From DATBMY01 sp036554605 (GTDB taxonomy: Bacteria; Acidobacteriota; Blastocatellia; UBA7656): 13,575 bases of DNA. The DNA lies in the NCBI GenBank assembly GCA_036554605.1, contig DATBMY010000135.1:1-13575 (forward strand), in the 5' to 3' direction. Made by a program: the position numbers and the translations under genes. The notes under the pieces were generated by a model. The model had not been told where the DNA came from and did no database searches. It worked only from the letters and a program-made list of their open reading frames with translations. The number at the start of each line of letters is the position of its first letter. Positions within the stretch are counted from its first letter, which is position 1. Positions 7,054 through 13,575 of this stretch are shown here, piece by piece.

Positions 7054-7067
7054 CTTCAACGACCAGG

Positions 7068-8663
7068 CTATTCGATATCGGTCGTATTATTAAACAGCAC
7101 GGTCAGTCTTATGCTGCCGTGGCCGAACTGAGGATAGCCCGGCGTGTTGCGATTGCCCGGATCTAGGTTCGAAGCAGTGTCATCGGGCGGAAATAGCACA
7201 AGCGAGTTGAGGAATGCCAGTATGTCGGCCATGTCGGCATGAGAGCGCCGCGCGAAAGCGTTGCGCGCGGCCTGAGCCTCCCCGCCGTGGCGAAGTATCA
7301 CTTCCATGAGGTTGATGCTGCGCCCGTCGTGGCCGTAAGGAGCGGTAGTCCCGACCCCCCATAGCGGCGTAGTCAAGAATTCCGTCTGCATGGAGCCGTT
7401 GTAGTTCCTCTCGTGGAAGTTCGGCCCAAGGTCATGGCGCTTGAAGTCTGTAAAGATGTTGCGCACGACGAACGAGCCGCCCCGCGCGCGCTTGATCGTC
7501 GGGTGACCGCTGCCGTCATTGACTTCGGTGAAGAAAGCCGTCGCCGTCGCGAAGAGCCGGTTGAACGGGTTACCGCGCCTCGGATCGAATGCGGTCTCCA
7601 CATCGGCGACGCGGCGGTCGCGATTAATCGTAAGGTCCGGTATGTGGCAGGAAGCGCAACCGATATCGGTGAAGAACCTGCGGCCTCGCGCAGTCTGAGG
7701 AGTCTGCTCGCCGAGGCCCGGCTTGAAGTAATGGAGCAGGTAGAACTCCATGAAATCGACTATGCTCTGGGGAACTTCGTTTGTGACGTTGTCGCCGTCC
7801 GGGTCGTCGTTGATGTCTATTGCGGGCGGCGCCTCTATGCTATCGAGCGAGCCGTCAAGCACCATGCCGCCGGGCGTAACGACGCGGCCTCCGGCGATTG
7901 CCGCCTGCAGGTCAGGGTCGACTGCCTTAAGCCCCATCTCGGCGTTGAAGGCTCCTACGGCAAACTCGCGGATCGAGATCGTTCCCCCATGAAGAAAGAA
8001 CGGTCGAACGCGAAGATCAGGGTTTACGCCCTTCACGCCCGACGTATCGACGTTGCCGTTTCTGTCGGCCGAGATCTGGCCGAAATCTATGCCCTTGCTG
8101 ACGAGTTGCTTGGTTATGGTGCGGCGGCGCGATTGCGCTTCCGAAATAGCCTGCGCGCGGATGGCCCGCAGATCGGTTGTTATCTCGTCGGCAAGCATCT
8201 CCTTAAGACCCAACCCGAACAGGTGCGGCGCGTCCCGGCTGTCGGGCCTGGTCGCTACATCGCCGCCGACTCCGGCCGAGCCGCGGGGCCGCCCGTGGCA
8301 GGCCGCGCAACTGTCGGTGAGCCCCGCTCCAATGGCAAGGGTATTCTCAATGTCGCCCGCGCCGTCGCCCGCCAGCGGCCCGACACCTTGAAGCCGGGTG
8401 AATTTACGCTGGAAGAGTTGTCTGCCTCGTCTCACCGCGCGAAACGGGTCGCGCGCAATAATGAAAGCCGAAGAGTTGGGAGTCATAACGTCGCCGCGCC
8501 CCGCCCCCGCCTGATCGGTGTAGGACTTGTTTATGCCCTCATTGGCCTGGTTGGGAGTTACCGTCTTATCGGGCATCTGGGCGAGGGCTGATGCGGTCAT
8601 CAGCGTAATGACTCCCGCGAATATGGCTAAAGCCATGAGCTTTGATTTCTTGTAAGCTTTCAT
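7068..8663 (-). CDS. Periplasmic di-heme c-type oxidoreductase (DUF1111/CcpA-like putative peroxidase)
   Basis: 531 aa from the ATG at 8663, which has AAGGAG 7 nt upstream; an extension to 8702 lacks this. Residues 1-29 are a signal peptide (KKSKLMALAIFAG.., ending ALA-Q). Two heme c motifs are seen: CAACH (119-123) and CASCH (336-340). The C-terminal segment TPLWGVGTTAPYGHDG followed by the HGGEA stretch is the hallmark of the di-heme DUF1111 family, which is related to MauG and bacterial cytochrome c peroxidase. Acidic loops at about 200-206 (DRNGNVD) and 283-292 (INDDPDGDN) look like calcium-binding loops. The protein would act in the periplasm as an electron-transfer oxidoreductase or peroxidase; its substrate is unknown. 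No partner gene is adjacent. It is followed by a strong hairpin and is probably transcribed alone. Confidence 0.85.
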   Translation of the reverse strand: MKAYKKSKLMALAIFAGVITLMTASALAQMPDKTVTPNQANEGINKSYTDQAGAGRGDVMTPNSSAFIIARDPFRAVRRGRQLFQRKFTRLQGVGPLAGDGAGDIENTLAIGAGLTDSCAACHGRPRGSAGVGGDVATRPDSRDAPHLFGLGLKEMLADEITTDLRAIRAQAISEAQSRRRTITKQLVSKGIDFGQISADRNGNVDTSGVKGVNPDLRVRPFFLHGGTISIREFAVGAFNAEMGLKAVDPDLQAAIAGGRVVTPGGMVLDGSLDSIEAPPAIDINDDPDGDNVTNEVPQSIVDFMEFYLLHYFKPGLGEQTPQTARGRRFFTDIGCASCHIPDLTINRDRRVADVETAFDPRRGNPFNRLFATATAFFTEVNDGSGHPTIKRARGGSFVVRNIFTDFKRHDLGPNFHERNYNGSMQTEFLTTPLWGVGTTAPYGHDGRSINLMEVILRHGGEAQAARNAFARRSHADMADILAFLNSLVLFPPDDTASNLDPGNRNTPGYPQFGHGSIRLTVLFNNTTDIE

Positions 8664-8967
8664 GTGACTTCTCCTTGTTTGACAGGTGTTGCCGGTAATC
8701 AACTGAGAGCCTTACTCCATCCTGACAACGCGAATGGAAAAGCGAAGATCGATACTGGTCCTGGGTCTTAATCTGTTCGCAAAGAGTGGCGGCCGATTTC
8801 TGCTTCATGCTTGCAAGCGTGAAAGCCGCGAGAGAATGCTGGATTGAGCCATGAATCCCATAGCGCAATTTGACCCTTGAGCCGCCAGGCAGACTACTGG
8901 CCCGGCGTGTCAAATGATCTTTCTCAACTCAAGTGACCGATTAAGACTGAAGTTCCTATCCTATGTT

Positions 8968-9000
8968 CAGTGAGGAAGCCGAGGCTTCTTGCAGTGAGGA
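8968..9000. repeat. Small hairpin flanked by 9-bp direct repeats
   Basis: CAGTGAGGA occurs at 8968-8976 and 8992-9000. The inverted repeat GAAGCC-GA-GGCTTC (8975-8988) lies between them. It is too short to be a transposable element; function unknown. Confidence 0.35.
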
Positions 9001-9107
9001 TTCGTTTAACGATTATGTATCACTCAGTTAAACCGGGAGAGAGGCCGTGTGAGGGAAAAGGTCAGCTCACCTTTACATCTTACAGCGAGTCGCGGTCTCG
9101 TCTTTTA

Positions 9108-9145
9108 AGCAGCGCTCTCTTGCCATGCTATAAGAGCGCGCTGCT
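9108..9145. repeat. 14-bp inverted repeat with one mismatch
   Basis: AGCAGCGCTCTCTT (9108-9121) and AAGAGCGCGCTGCT (9132-9145) pair except at one position, around the 10-nt loop GCCATGCTAT. There is no T-run on either side. It is probably a 3' hairpin of the leftward ndh transcript. Confidence 0.5.
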
Positions 9146-9160
9146 CGTAATTTGAGACTC

Positions 9161-9189
9161 AAAACTTCGAAAAAGATCAGATGATCTTC
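9161..9189 (-). terminator. Weak intrinsic terminator candidate for ndh
   Basis: On the minus strand, AAGATC-ATCT-GATCTT (9188-9173) runs into TTTTT, then CGAAGTTTT. The stem is short and A/T-rich. It lies about 100 nt past the ndh stop. Confidence 0.35.
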
Positions 9190-9289
9190 GGAAACATTTT
9201 GCTTAAAACCCGAGTTGACCTGTTGCACGTCCCGTTTAGAGCCCGCCAAATATACGGGTGAGACTTTTCAAAGTCAAGCGTATTTCGTC

Positions 9290-10591
9290 TTACCTACTGT
9301 CGAGAGCGGATCTAACTCCGTCCGCCTCGCGCTGCTCGCGCTTGACGGCAAGCTGAACCAGGTCGCGCGAGAAGAAAAGATCGAGCGTCCAGTCCAGCAC
9401 TACTCTCAGCTTCTTTTCTAATTGCGGAATTCGCATCAAGTAGTACGTGCGCCATAAAAACCACGCGAAGAGTCCGGAAAACTGGTGCCCCATCAGATCG
9501 GCGACGCCGGTGCGTTCGCCGACTATTGCGAGCTGTCCCATGGTGCGATAATCAAACGGCGCCCGCTTTCCTATGCCAAAAGCGGCGGCAATGTTGCGCG
9601 CCGCGCGCTTCGCCTCGCGGACCGCATGCTGGGCGGTGGGCGGGTGGTTCTTACCCGTCTTTGGGTCCGGTATGTGCGCGCAATCACCGACCGCCCATAC
9701 GTTGGCCGCGCCTTCGGCTTCGAGGTATTCATTGGTTCGGATTCGACCGCGCTCCTTTCCTAGAGGCAGCGATGCAACGAGAGGGTTAGGCGCGACGCCG
9801 GCCGCCCATATCAGCGTGTGCGCGTCGATGGTTTCACCCGTGGAGAGCTCGAAGCAGTAAGGCTCGACCCTTACGACCTTTGTCAGCTTACGCACTTCGA
9901 CTCCGCGCTCGATCAGGACCCTTTCGGCGAATGTCGCCAGCCCTTCGCTCATCTCCGACATAAGTCTGGGGCTGGCGTCTATCAGCATCAGCCGAATATC
10001 CTTCTTGTCAATCTCGGGATAATATCGCGCGGCTTCGCGCACAAAATCGTTTAGCGCGCCCGTTACCTCGACCCCCGTAAGCCCCCCGCCTACCATGGCG
10101 AAGGTCAAAAGCTCGCGGGCATGCTCGGGCTCGACGGCCGCTTCTTCGAGCTTGTCAATCGTGTGATTGCGAACGTATATCGCGTCTCCAAGCGTTTTGA
10201 ACGGGAGGCTATATTCGGCCGCGCCGGGTATGTTGAAGTAATTTGTGACGCCGCCCAGCGCGAGCACCAGGTGATCGAAGGCAAACTCGCGGCGCGCCCC
10301 GGTGAGGCTGTGGCGCGCAAAGACGATGCGCGTCTCAAGATCAATGCTTTCAACCTTCACTTCGGCAAAGCGCGTGCGGCGCAACAGCTTCCTTAAGGGA
10401 GAGACTATATGACGCGTGGCTATGGAGGACGCGCCGGTCTCGGGCAGCATCGGGGTGAAGAGAAAAAAATTCTCCTCGTTTAGCAGCGTGACCGTTACGT
10501 CCGCCCTGCGCTTGAGCAGCTTCTCAAGCTCAAGCGCGGTGTAAAGCCCCCCGAAGCCTCCTCCGATGATTACGATATGCTTTTCGGCCAT
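9290..10591 (-). CDS. ndh: Type II NADH dehydrogenase (NADH:quinone oxidoreductase, NDH-2)
   Basis: Single-subunit flavoprotein on the inner membrane that passes electrons from NADH to quinone without pumping protons. 433 aa from the ATG at 10591, with an AGAGGG Shine-Dalgarno a few nt upstream; a longer in-frame form to 10735 would overlap the preceding gene and has no family match. Two dinucleotide folds are visible: VIIGGGFGG (7-15) for FAD and MVGGGLTGVE (166-175) for NADH. Also seen are IWAAGVAPNP (261-270), VWAVGDCAHIPDP (298-310) with the flavin Asp, and PPTAQHAVREAK (317-328), the quinone-site region. The C-terminal stretch (about 371-414, FSGLFAWFLWRTYYLMRIP) is the amphipathic membrane-anchoring end. 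It begins 40 nt after the radical SAM gene and is likely co-transcribed with it. Confidence 0.93.
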   Translation of the reverse strand: MAEKHIVIIGGGFGGLYTALELEKLLKRRADVTVTLLNEENFFLFTPMLPETGASSIATRHIVSPLRKLLRRTRFAEVKVESIDLETRIVFARHSLTGARREFAFDHLVLALGGVTNYFNIPGAAEYSLPFKTLGDAIYVRNHTIDKLEEAAVEPEHARELLTFAMVGGGLTGVEVTGALNDFVREAARYYPEIDKKDIRLMLIDASPRLMSEMSEGLATFAERVLIERGVEVRKLTKVVRVEPYCFELSTGETIDAHTLIWAAGVAPNPLVASLPLGKERGRIRTNEYLEAEGAANVWAVGDCAHIPDPKTGKNHPPTAQHAVREAKRAARNIAAAFGIGKRAPFDYRTMGQLAIVGERTGVADLMGHQFSGLFAWFLWRTYYLMRIPQLEKKLRVVLDWTLDLFFSRDLVQLAVKREQREADGVRSALDSR

Positions 10592-10631
10592 TGCACCCTC
10601 TGAAACAGGCTCTGGGAGCCCGTTTTGTGTC

Positions 10632-12545
10632 TTATTGATTTGCCTGGCCCTCGAATGGCAGCAGCGGCTCCCTATCATCGACCGGTGGATCGAGCAGGTC
10701 AAACCGGTGCCCGAGCCCGCGGGCATAAGCCTCACGACGTATCATCTCTAGCTGAGCAGCGGTAGCCGGAGCATGCTGCTCGCGGGCAAGCCGGCCGATG
10801 AGGCCAGCGGGCTGGCGCGACCGGTAATTGAGGGCGTCGAGCGAAAGCGACCGCACACCCGTATCAAGTATGCGATTGATGCTTCTGCTTATGAACTCCT
10901 TCGACAGGGGGACGGGCACTATCGCAGGAGCCCATAACAGATACGTGCGGATGCCGCGATCGCTTAGCCGCCTGATGGTCGCGAGCCTGCCGGTCGTGTC
11001 GGGCGCCCACGGTTCTATTAACTGGGCGAGCCGGTCGTCGATTGCCGATATGCTCATCCCGACCTTCACGCGCGGGAGCCCGGAGAGTATATCGGCGTCG
11101 CGTTCGACGAGCGATTGCTTGGTCAATATAGAGAGGCCGTGCTGCGGATAACGCTCAAATACTTTGAGGATGCGGCGAGTAATCTGGTATCTCCGTTCGA
11201 CGGGCTGGTAAGGGTCTGTCGCCGTCGACATAAAAATGGTCGAAGGGCGTTTGAGCCGAGCGAGACTTCGCTCGACAAGTTCCGGCGCGCTCTCCTTTAT
11301 ATCGATATAACTCCCCCACTTTCTCTCCTCCGCCTGCATGTGCGGCATGTGCGGCACGTAGCAGTTATGGCTGATTAACCCGTTCGCTATAAAGTTCTCC
11401 GTCGAAGTCGTAATGTCAAACATAGGAAGGACTTTAGCTAGAGGCCTGATTTCGACTATGCGAACCGCATTGCGAACGGCAGTATTGCTGATGTCACATT
11501 TCCTGCTTATCGAAGGTGCTGTTAACTGAAAAAACTTCGTGATCTCAGTTAGCCCTCCCTGCGGTCTTATGTTCGAAGCCCCCTCCACCCTATCTTCTCG
11601 GATCGCGGAGATGCCCACTGAAGCGAGCGCTTCAAGCGTGGTCCTCAGTATACGTTCATCGGTATTGCTGATTCTCACCACTTTGCTGAAACTTCCTTCC
11701 GCATCAAATATACCGGCAAGCCACCCGCGTAACCAATCTTGTGAGTTCTCATATGCCACTAGCGCGGTGATCGTCTCGAAAGCTGTTCGCGAATGGTTGC
11801 GAATGGCTCGCATGGGCCTGCGTCCGCTATGATTGCGAAACTGGAACTCCGTAGTCTCAATGCCAAACCCGCTGAGATACCGCTTTGATCGCCCGAGGGC
11901 CTCGAAGTCGCCGAGGGCGAGTCTGAATTGGTGCTGAGTATCATTAGCTTGTGGATGTGCCCTGTTATTGCGTCTATATTTTCCGGAGTAATTGTATTTA
12001 GCGAGCAGGCCATCGCCTCGGATTATCCCAGCAAGATAGCCCTTTCTGTACTCTTCGGTTTCGGGAGGGGTTCTATATGCACTTCCCACTCCTCTGATGA
12101 AGTTATTAACCGTTAAATAAGGTCGCCGGTCTACCCCCTGCATCTTGCCCGTCGTATATTTCCACCCGCGATCAGTCAGCCAGCGGTGATCGCCGGAGCA
12201 GATCACACTGTTATCGTCCTCAAGCACTACCTCGAAGGCTTCCTTCACTGTTTCTATCTTGTTGAGGATAATAGCTTGAACGTATCGATAATCCCTTGAT
12301 CCCTGATCGCTTTCGCCGTGACTCACCCCGACGATTCTCTCACCGATCATAACATCCTTGATCGGTTTGGAAGTGCCATCCGCCATAGCCACCAGCGTGT
12401 CACCTTCCAGGCAATAGGCGCAACCTACCGGGCAGCCCGCATAAGGGTTGAGCGTCAGGCCGTCAAATCCGGAGCGATTTAAGATCGAGCGGGGTTGGAT
12501 GACTTTCAACGCGACTCGACTTTCGGGTTTGGTCCTGTGATTCAC
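10632..12545 (-). CDS. SPL-like (COG1533) radical SAM protein interrupted in-frame by an intein
   Basis: The 637-aa precursor is host residues 1-44, intein 45-394, host 395-637; splicing gives a 287-aa enzyme. The joined sequence reads NPYAGCPVGCAY then CYVPHMP, which rebuilds the 4Fe-4S motif CxxxCxxC (Cys38, Cys42 and precursor Cys395). The host part matches the COG1533 family (annotated as spore photolyase-like or Rv2578c-like), with STATDPYQPVERRY (440-453), GLSILTKQS (470-478) and MSISAIDD (497-504). These proteins cleave SAM to a 5'-deoxyadenosyl radical; the substrate of this subfamily is not known. Translation starts at a GTG (12545) without Shine-Dalgarno, exactly where a promoter predicts the RNA 5' end. 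The ndh gene follows after 40 nt. Confidence 0.92.
   Translation of the reverse strand: MNHRTKPESRVALKVIQPRSILNRSGFDGLTLNPYAGCPVGCAYCLEGDTLVAMADGTSKPIKDVMIGERIVGVSHGESDQGSRDYRYVQAIILNKIETVKEAFEVVLEDDNSVICSGDHRWLTDRGWKYTTGKMQGVDRRPYLTVNNFIRGVGSAYRTPPETEEYRKGYLAGIIRGDGLLAKYNYSGKYRRNNRAHPQANDTQHQFRLALGDFEALGRSKRYLSGFGIETTEFQFRNHSGRRPMRAIRNHSRTAFETITALVAYENSQDWLRGWLAGIFDAEGSFSKVVRISNTDERILRTTLEALASVGISAIREDRVEGASNIRPQGGLTEITKFFQLTAPSISRKCDISNTAVRNAVRIVEIRPLAKVLPMFDITTSTENFIANGLISHNCYVPHMPHMQAEERKWGSYIDIKESAPELVERSLARLKRPSTIFMSTATDPYQPVERRYQITRRILKVFERYPQHGLSILTKQSLVERDADILSGLPRVKVGMSISAIDDRLAQLIEPWAPDTTGRLATIRRLSDRGIRTYLLWAPAIVPVPLSKEFISRSINRILDTGVRSLSLDALNYRSRQPAGLIGRLAREQHAPATAAQLEMIRREAYARGLGHRFDLLDPPVDDREPLLPFEGQANQ
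11364..12413 (-). mobile_element. Full-length intein with LAGLIDADG homing endonuclease
   Basis: 350 aa. Splicing blocks: Cys1 in CLEGDTLVAMADG (precursor 45-57); block B as CSGDHRWLT with His120, SxxH instead of the usual TxxH; block F as MFDITTSTENFIANG (375-389); block G as the final SHN with His393 and Asn394; then the +1 Cys395. Endonuclease motifs: YLAGIIRGDG (170-179) and WLAGIFDAEG (275-284), with the catalytic acidic residues Asp178 and Glu283 both kept. The element therefore looks able to splice and to home. G+C is visibly lower than in the flanking host sequence (roughly half against about 60% in lines sampled by eye), which fits recent transfer. The insertion point is codon 45, just before the third cluster cysteine. 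Confidence 0.95.
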
Positions 12546-12551
12546 AAAAAG

Positions 12552-12580
12552 ATTATAGGAGGGCTCAAAAATACCGGCAA
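12552..12580 (-). promoter_or_regulatory. Promoter for the radical SAM/intein gene and ndh, leaderless
   Basis: On the minus strand, TTGCCG (12580-12575), a 17-bp spacer and a perfect TATAAT (12557-12552). Seven nt past the -10 lies position 12545, the G of the GTG start codon. There is no Shine-Dalgarno, so the mRNA is predicted to start at its start codon. Confidence 0.6.
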
Positions 12581-12715
12581 TCGAACATTAAGGTAAAACC
12601 TCCTATGTCGTAGCGCAGACAATTAATGTATCGACTGAAGACTTGCGGGCCAAGGGCTTAAGGTGTAATCGTTTAACTATCCAAGTCGTTTATTATAAAG
12701 ATTGAAGGTGGGCCG

Positions 12716-12925
12716 TCAAGCTTCCATGTCGGCCGCGACAAGCTTGAGCGAAAAGACGCGGCTCAGCCGGTCCCGATTCTCGATCACTAGTTGCAGGTTG
12801 TGACGCGCGACTTCTACCAGGTCATCCTGGCCGGTCGCCTTAGCGCGATCTAATAACTCCTGCGCGTCGCAGACAATTCGGTCGGCTTCGTTAAGTATTC
12901 TACCGAGAGCTTCGTCTGAAAACAC
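12716..12925 (-). CDS. Small helical hypothetical protein (69 aa)
   Basis: It starts at a GTG (12925) with AGGAAGG 7 nt upstream (12933-12939), a good ribosome binding site. The sequence is acidic-to-neutral and fully helix-like (DEALGRILNEADRIVCDAQE.., ..NLQLVIENRDRLSRVFSLKL..), with heptad-like Leu/Ile/Val spacing. There is no signal peptide or membrane segment, and one Cys (residue 19). I do not recognise a family; it could be a small coiled-coil partner protein. It is divergent from the rightward promoter at 12984-13012. TATATT (12950-12945, minus) could be its -10, but no matching -35 is seen. Confidence 0.65.
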   Translation of the reverse strand: MFSDEALGRILNEADRIVCDAQELLDRAKATGQDDLVEVARHNLQLVIENRDRLSRVFSLKLVAADMEA

Positions 12926-12983
12926 AGTGGGACCTTCCTGCTAAAATATACCCCTGGCCCGACAAAGCAGCAGATATAACTTG

Positions 12984-13012
12984 TTGACACCGAGGGGCGT
13001 AAAGAGTATAAA
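12984..13012 (+). promoter_or_regulatory. Strong sigma70-type promoter, rightward
   Basis: TTGACA (12984-12989), a 17-bp spacer and TATAAA (13007-13012): 11 of 12 consensus matches, the best promoter in the window. The start is predicted near 13019. The first gene downstream on this strand begins at 13276, leaving about 257 nt of untranslated, structured sequence. Confidence 0.7.
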
Positions 13013-13241
13013 GGTGGTGCGCTAGAAGGTCTTTTCAGGAATATCATAGCCCCCACAGCATCGGATATTCCTTCAATCTACGCACCACCATTAAACTCCC
13101 GGGTCGTGGCCCCACCCATGACCCGGAGGTTGACTCCCACGGCACGGACAATACCATACTAATCAGAAGGTTGCAACAATAAACTTAAAGTGACGCTTTA
13201 GCTTACTGAAGCTATTTGCGGGCCGGGCGCCTCCCCGGTCC
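13013..13241. ncRNA. Candidate structured RNA or long leader with nested inverted repeats
   Basis: Stems seen: GGTGGTGCG (13013-13021) with CGCACCACC (13081-13089); inside it TAGA (13023-13026) with TCTA (13077-13080), and GGAATATC (13038-13045) with GATATTCC (13064-13071); then CCGGGTC (13099-13105) with GACCCGG (13120-13126); GCTTTAG (13195-13201) with CTGAAGC (13206-13212); and GGGCCGGG (13220-13227) with CCCGGTCC (13234-13241). A strong rightward promoter sits directly before it. Read leftward, the first stem ends in TTTATACTCTTT, terminator-like, so the RNA could also be the leader of the 69-aa gene. It does not match tRNA, tmRNA, 4.5S RNA or RNase P RNA by the motifs I know. A 6S-like RNA is possible by size only. 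Confidence 0.35.
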
Positions 13242-13275
13242 ACATGAGCCAGCCCCTAAGGGAGAGGTTTTAGGA

Positions 13276-13533
13276 TTGCCACAAAGTTTGAAGAAGCGCG
13301 CAGCCGATCTTGAGCGCCGAGTTGAGGAGCGAGCCGAAGCGGTAAAAAGGGTCTTAAAGGAGTACCGCGAGACCCAGCGGGCAACTACGGCCAGGGCAAA
13401 GGGAGTTTTGCCGGGACGCCTGCGCGCGCAGTTAAATAAGAAACGGCGCGATGTCGAACGCGCCACCGCCGAATATATTCAGCTACAGAAAGAGCTCGAC
13501 CTTTTGCGCAGCCGCATCCAGACCCGCGGTTGA
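13276..13533 (+). CDS. Small coiled-coil hypothetical protein (85 aa)
   Basis: It starts at a TTG (13276) with GGGAGAGG ending 8 nt upstream; the longer in-frame form to 13216 would run through a hairpin and has no Shine-Dalgarno. The protein is rich in Lys, Arg and Glu (SLKKRAADLERRVEERAEAV.., ..AEYIQLQKELDLLRSRI..) and looks like one long or two antiparallel helices broken near GVLPG. There is no signal peptide. I do not recognise a family. It is served by the strong promoter at 12984-13012 through a structured leader; CCC/GGG next to the ribosome site (about 13254-13262) could partly hide it. A CCGCG-N6-CGCGG repeat spans its stop codon. Confidence 0.6.
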   Translation: MPQSLKKRAADLERRVEERAEAVKRVLKEYRETQRATTARAKGVLPGRLRAQLNKKRRDVERATAEYIQLQKELDLLRSRIQTRG

Positions 13534-13575
13534 TCGCGGCGCTATTTGCCTGTCTTTACTTGCTTGCCCGATACG

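Larger units (their letters stand above)
8664..9289. other. Gene-free stretch between the di-heme gene and ndh
   Basis: About 0.6 kb without a convincing gene. It should contain the promoter of the di-heme gene, but I see no clear -35/-10 pair; TTGTCA near 8730 (minus) has no -10 at a good distance. It holds the repeats and hairpins listed separately at 8968-9000, 9108-9145 and 9161-9189. The 61-codon rightward open frame at 8970-9155 has no recognisable product. Confidence 0.5.

Noticed and set aside
7413..8591. 392-codon open frame on the plus strand
   Set aside because: It lies wholly antisense to the di-heme gene, which has heme motifs, a signal peptide and a Shine-Dalgarno. The plus frame has no recognisable domain; long antisense frames are common in GC-rich genes.
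8970..9155. 61-codon plus-strand open frame in the gene-free stretch
   Set aside because: It runs through the inverted repeat at 9108-9145; no clear Shine-Dalgarno or homology that I can recognise.
13013..13089. 77-nt element as a tRNA gene
   Set aside because: The end stem and length are suggestive, but there is no T-loop GGTTCGA-type sequence, no anticodon arm and no CCA on either strand.
13013..13089. MITE-like element with terminal inverted repeats
   Set aside because: The 9-bp arms are flanked by TATAAA and ATTAAA, not by a target-site duplication, and no second copy is in the window.
12716..13575. Small genes at the right end as a toxin-antitoxin pair
   Set aside because: The two genes are divergent, not overlapping, and neither resembles a toxin or antitoxin family known to me.
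1..13575. CRISPR array or insertion sequence
   Set aside because: No regularly spaced direct repeats and no transposase-like protein on either strand.

Overview
The window looks like chromosomal DNA of a moderately GC-rich diderm bacterium. Evidence: a KDO-8-phosphate synthase (LPS core sugar), a periplasmic di-heme c-type cytochrome, exported proteins with signal peptides, and a B12-dependent ribonucleotide reductase as the visible RNR. The gene set, the small basic RK-rich protein and frequent AUA isoleucine codons suggest Acidobacteriota (Blastocatellia-like). That placement is inference, not shown by a marker gene.

Layout: (1) 1-539 is a long regulatory region. It has a sigma70-type promoter, two NrdR-box-like sites 31 bp apart and several inverted repeats, and it leads into nrdJ (540-3242, +), which ends in a strong intrinsic terminator (3306-3358). 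(2) On the minus strand a 52-aa basic protein has its own promoter (3390-3548). It lies downstream of kdsA (6936-6103) and of an exported protein with a degenerate M1-peptidase fold plus TPR and NTF2-like regions (6048-3655); the last two are probably one transcript. (3) A di-heme oxidoreductase of the DUF1111 type (8663-7068, minus) is followed by a 14-bp perfect hairpin, and about 0.6 kb upstream of it has no gene. (4) A minus-strand pair: an SPL-like (COG1533) radical SAM protein carrying a full-length intein (12545-10632), then, 40 nt on, a type II NADH dehydrogenase (10591-9290). (5) The right end has two small helical proteins, divergent around a strong promoter and a set of nested inverted repeats that may be a structured RNA or leader.

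The strongest observation is the intein. It is inserted exactly before the third cysteine of the radical SAM CxxxCxxC motif, so the extein nucleophile needed for splicing is also a ligand of the 4Fe-4S cluster. The enzyme cannot have its cluster site until the intein leaves. The intein keeps both LAGLIDADG acidic residues and all main splicing residues. Second-line observations are a metallopeptidase-like protein that has lost every catalytic residue, probable leaderless transcripts for two genes, tandem NrdR-box candidates at nrdJ, and the structured non-coding region near 13.0-13.27 kb.
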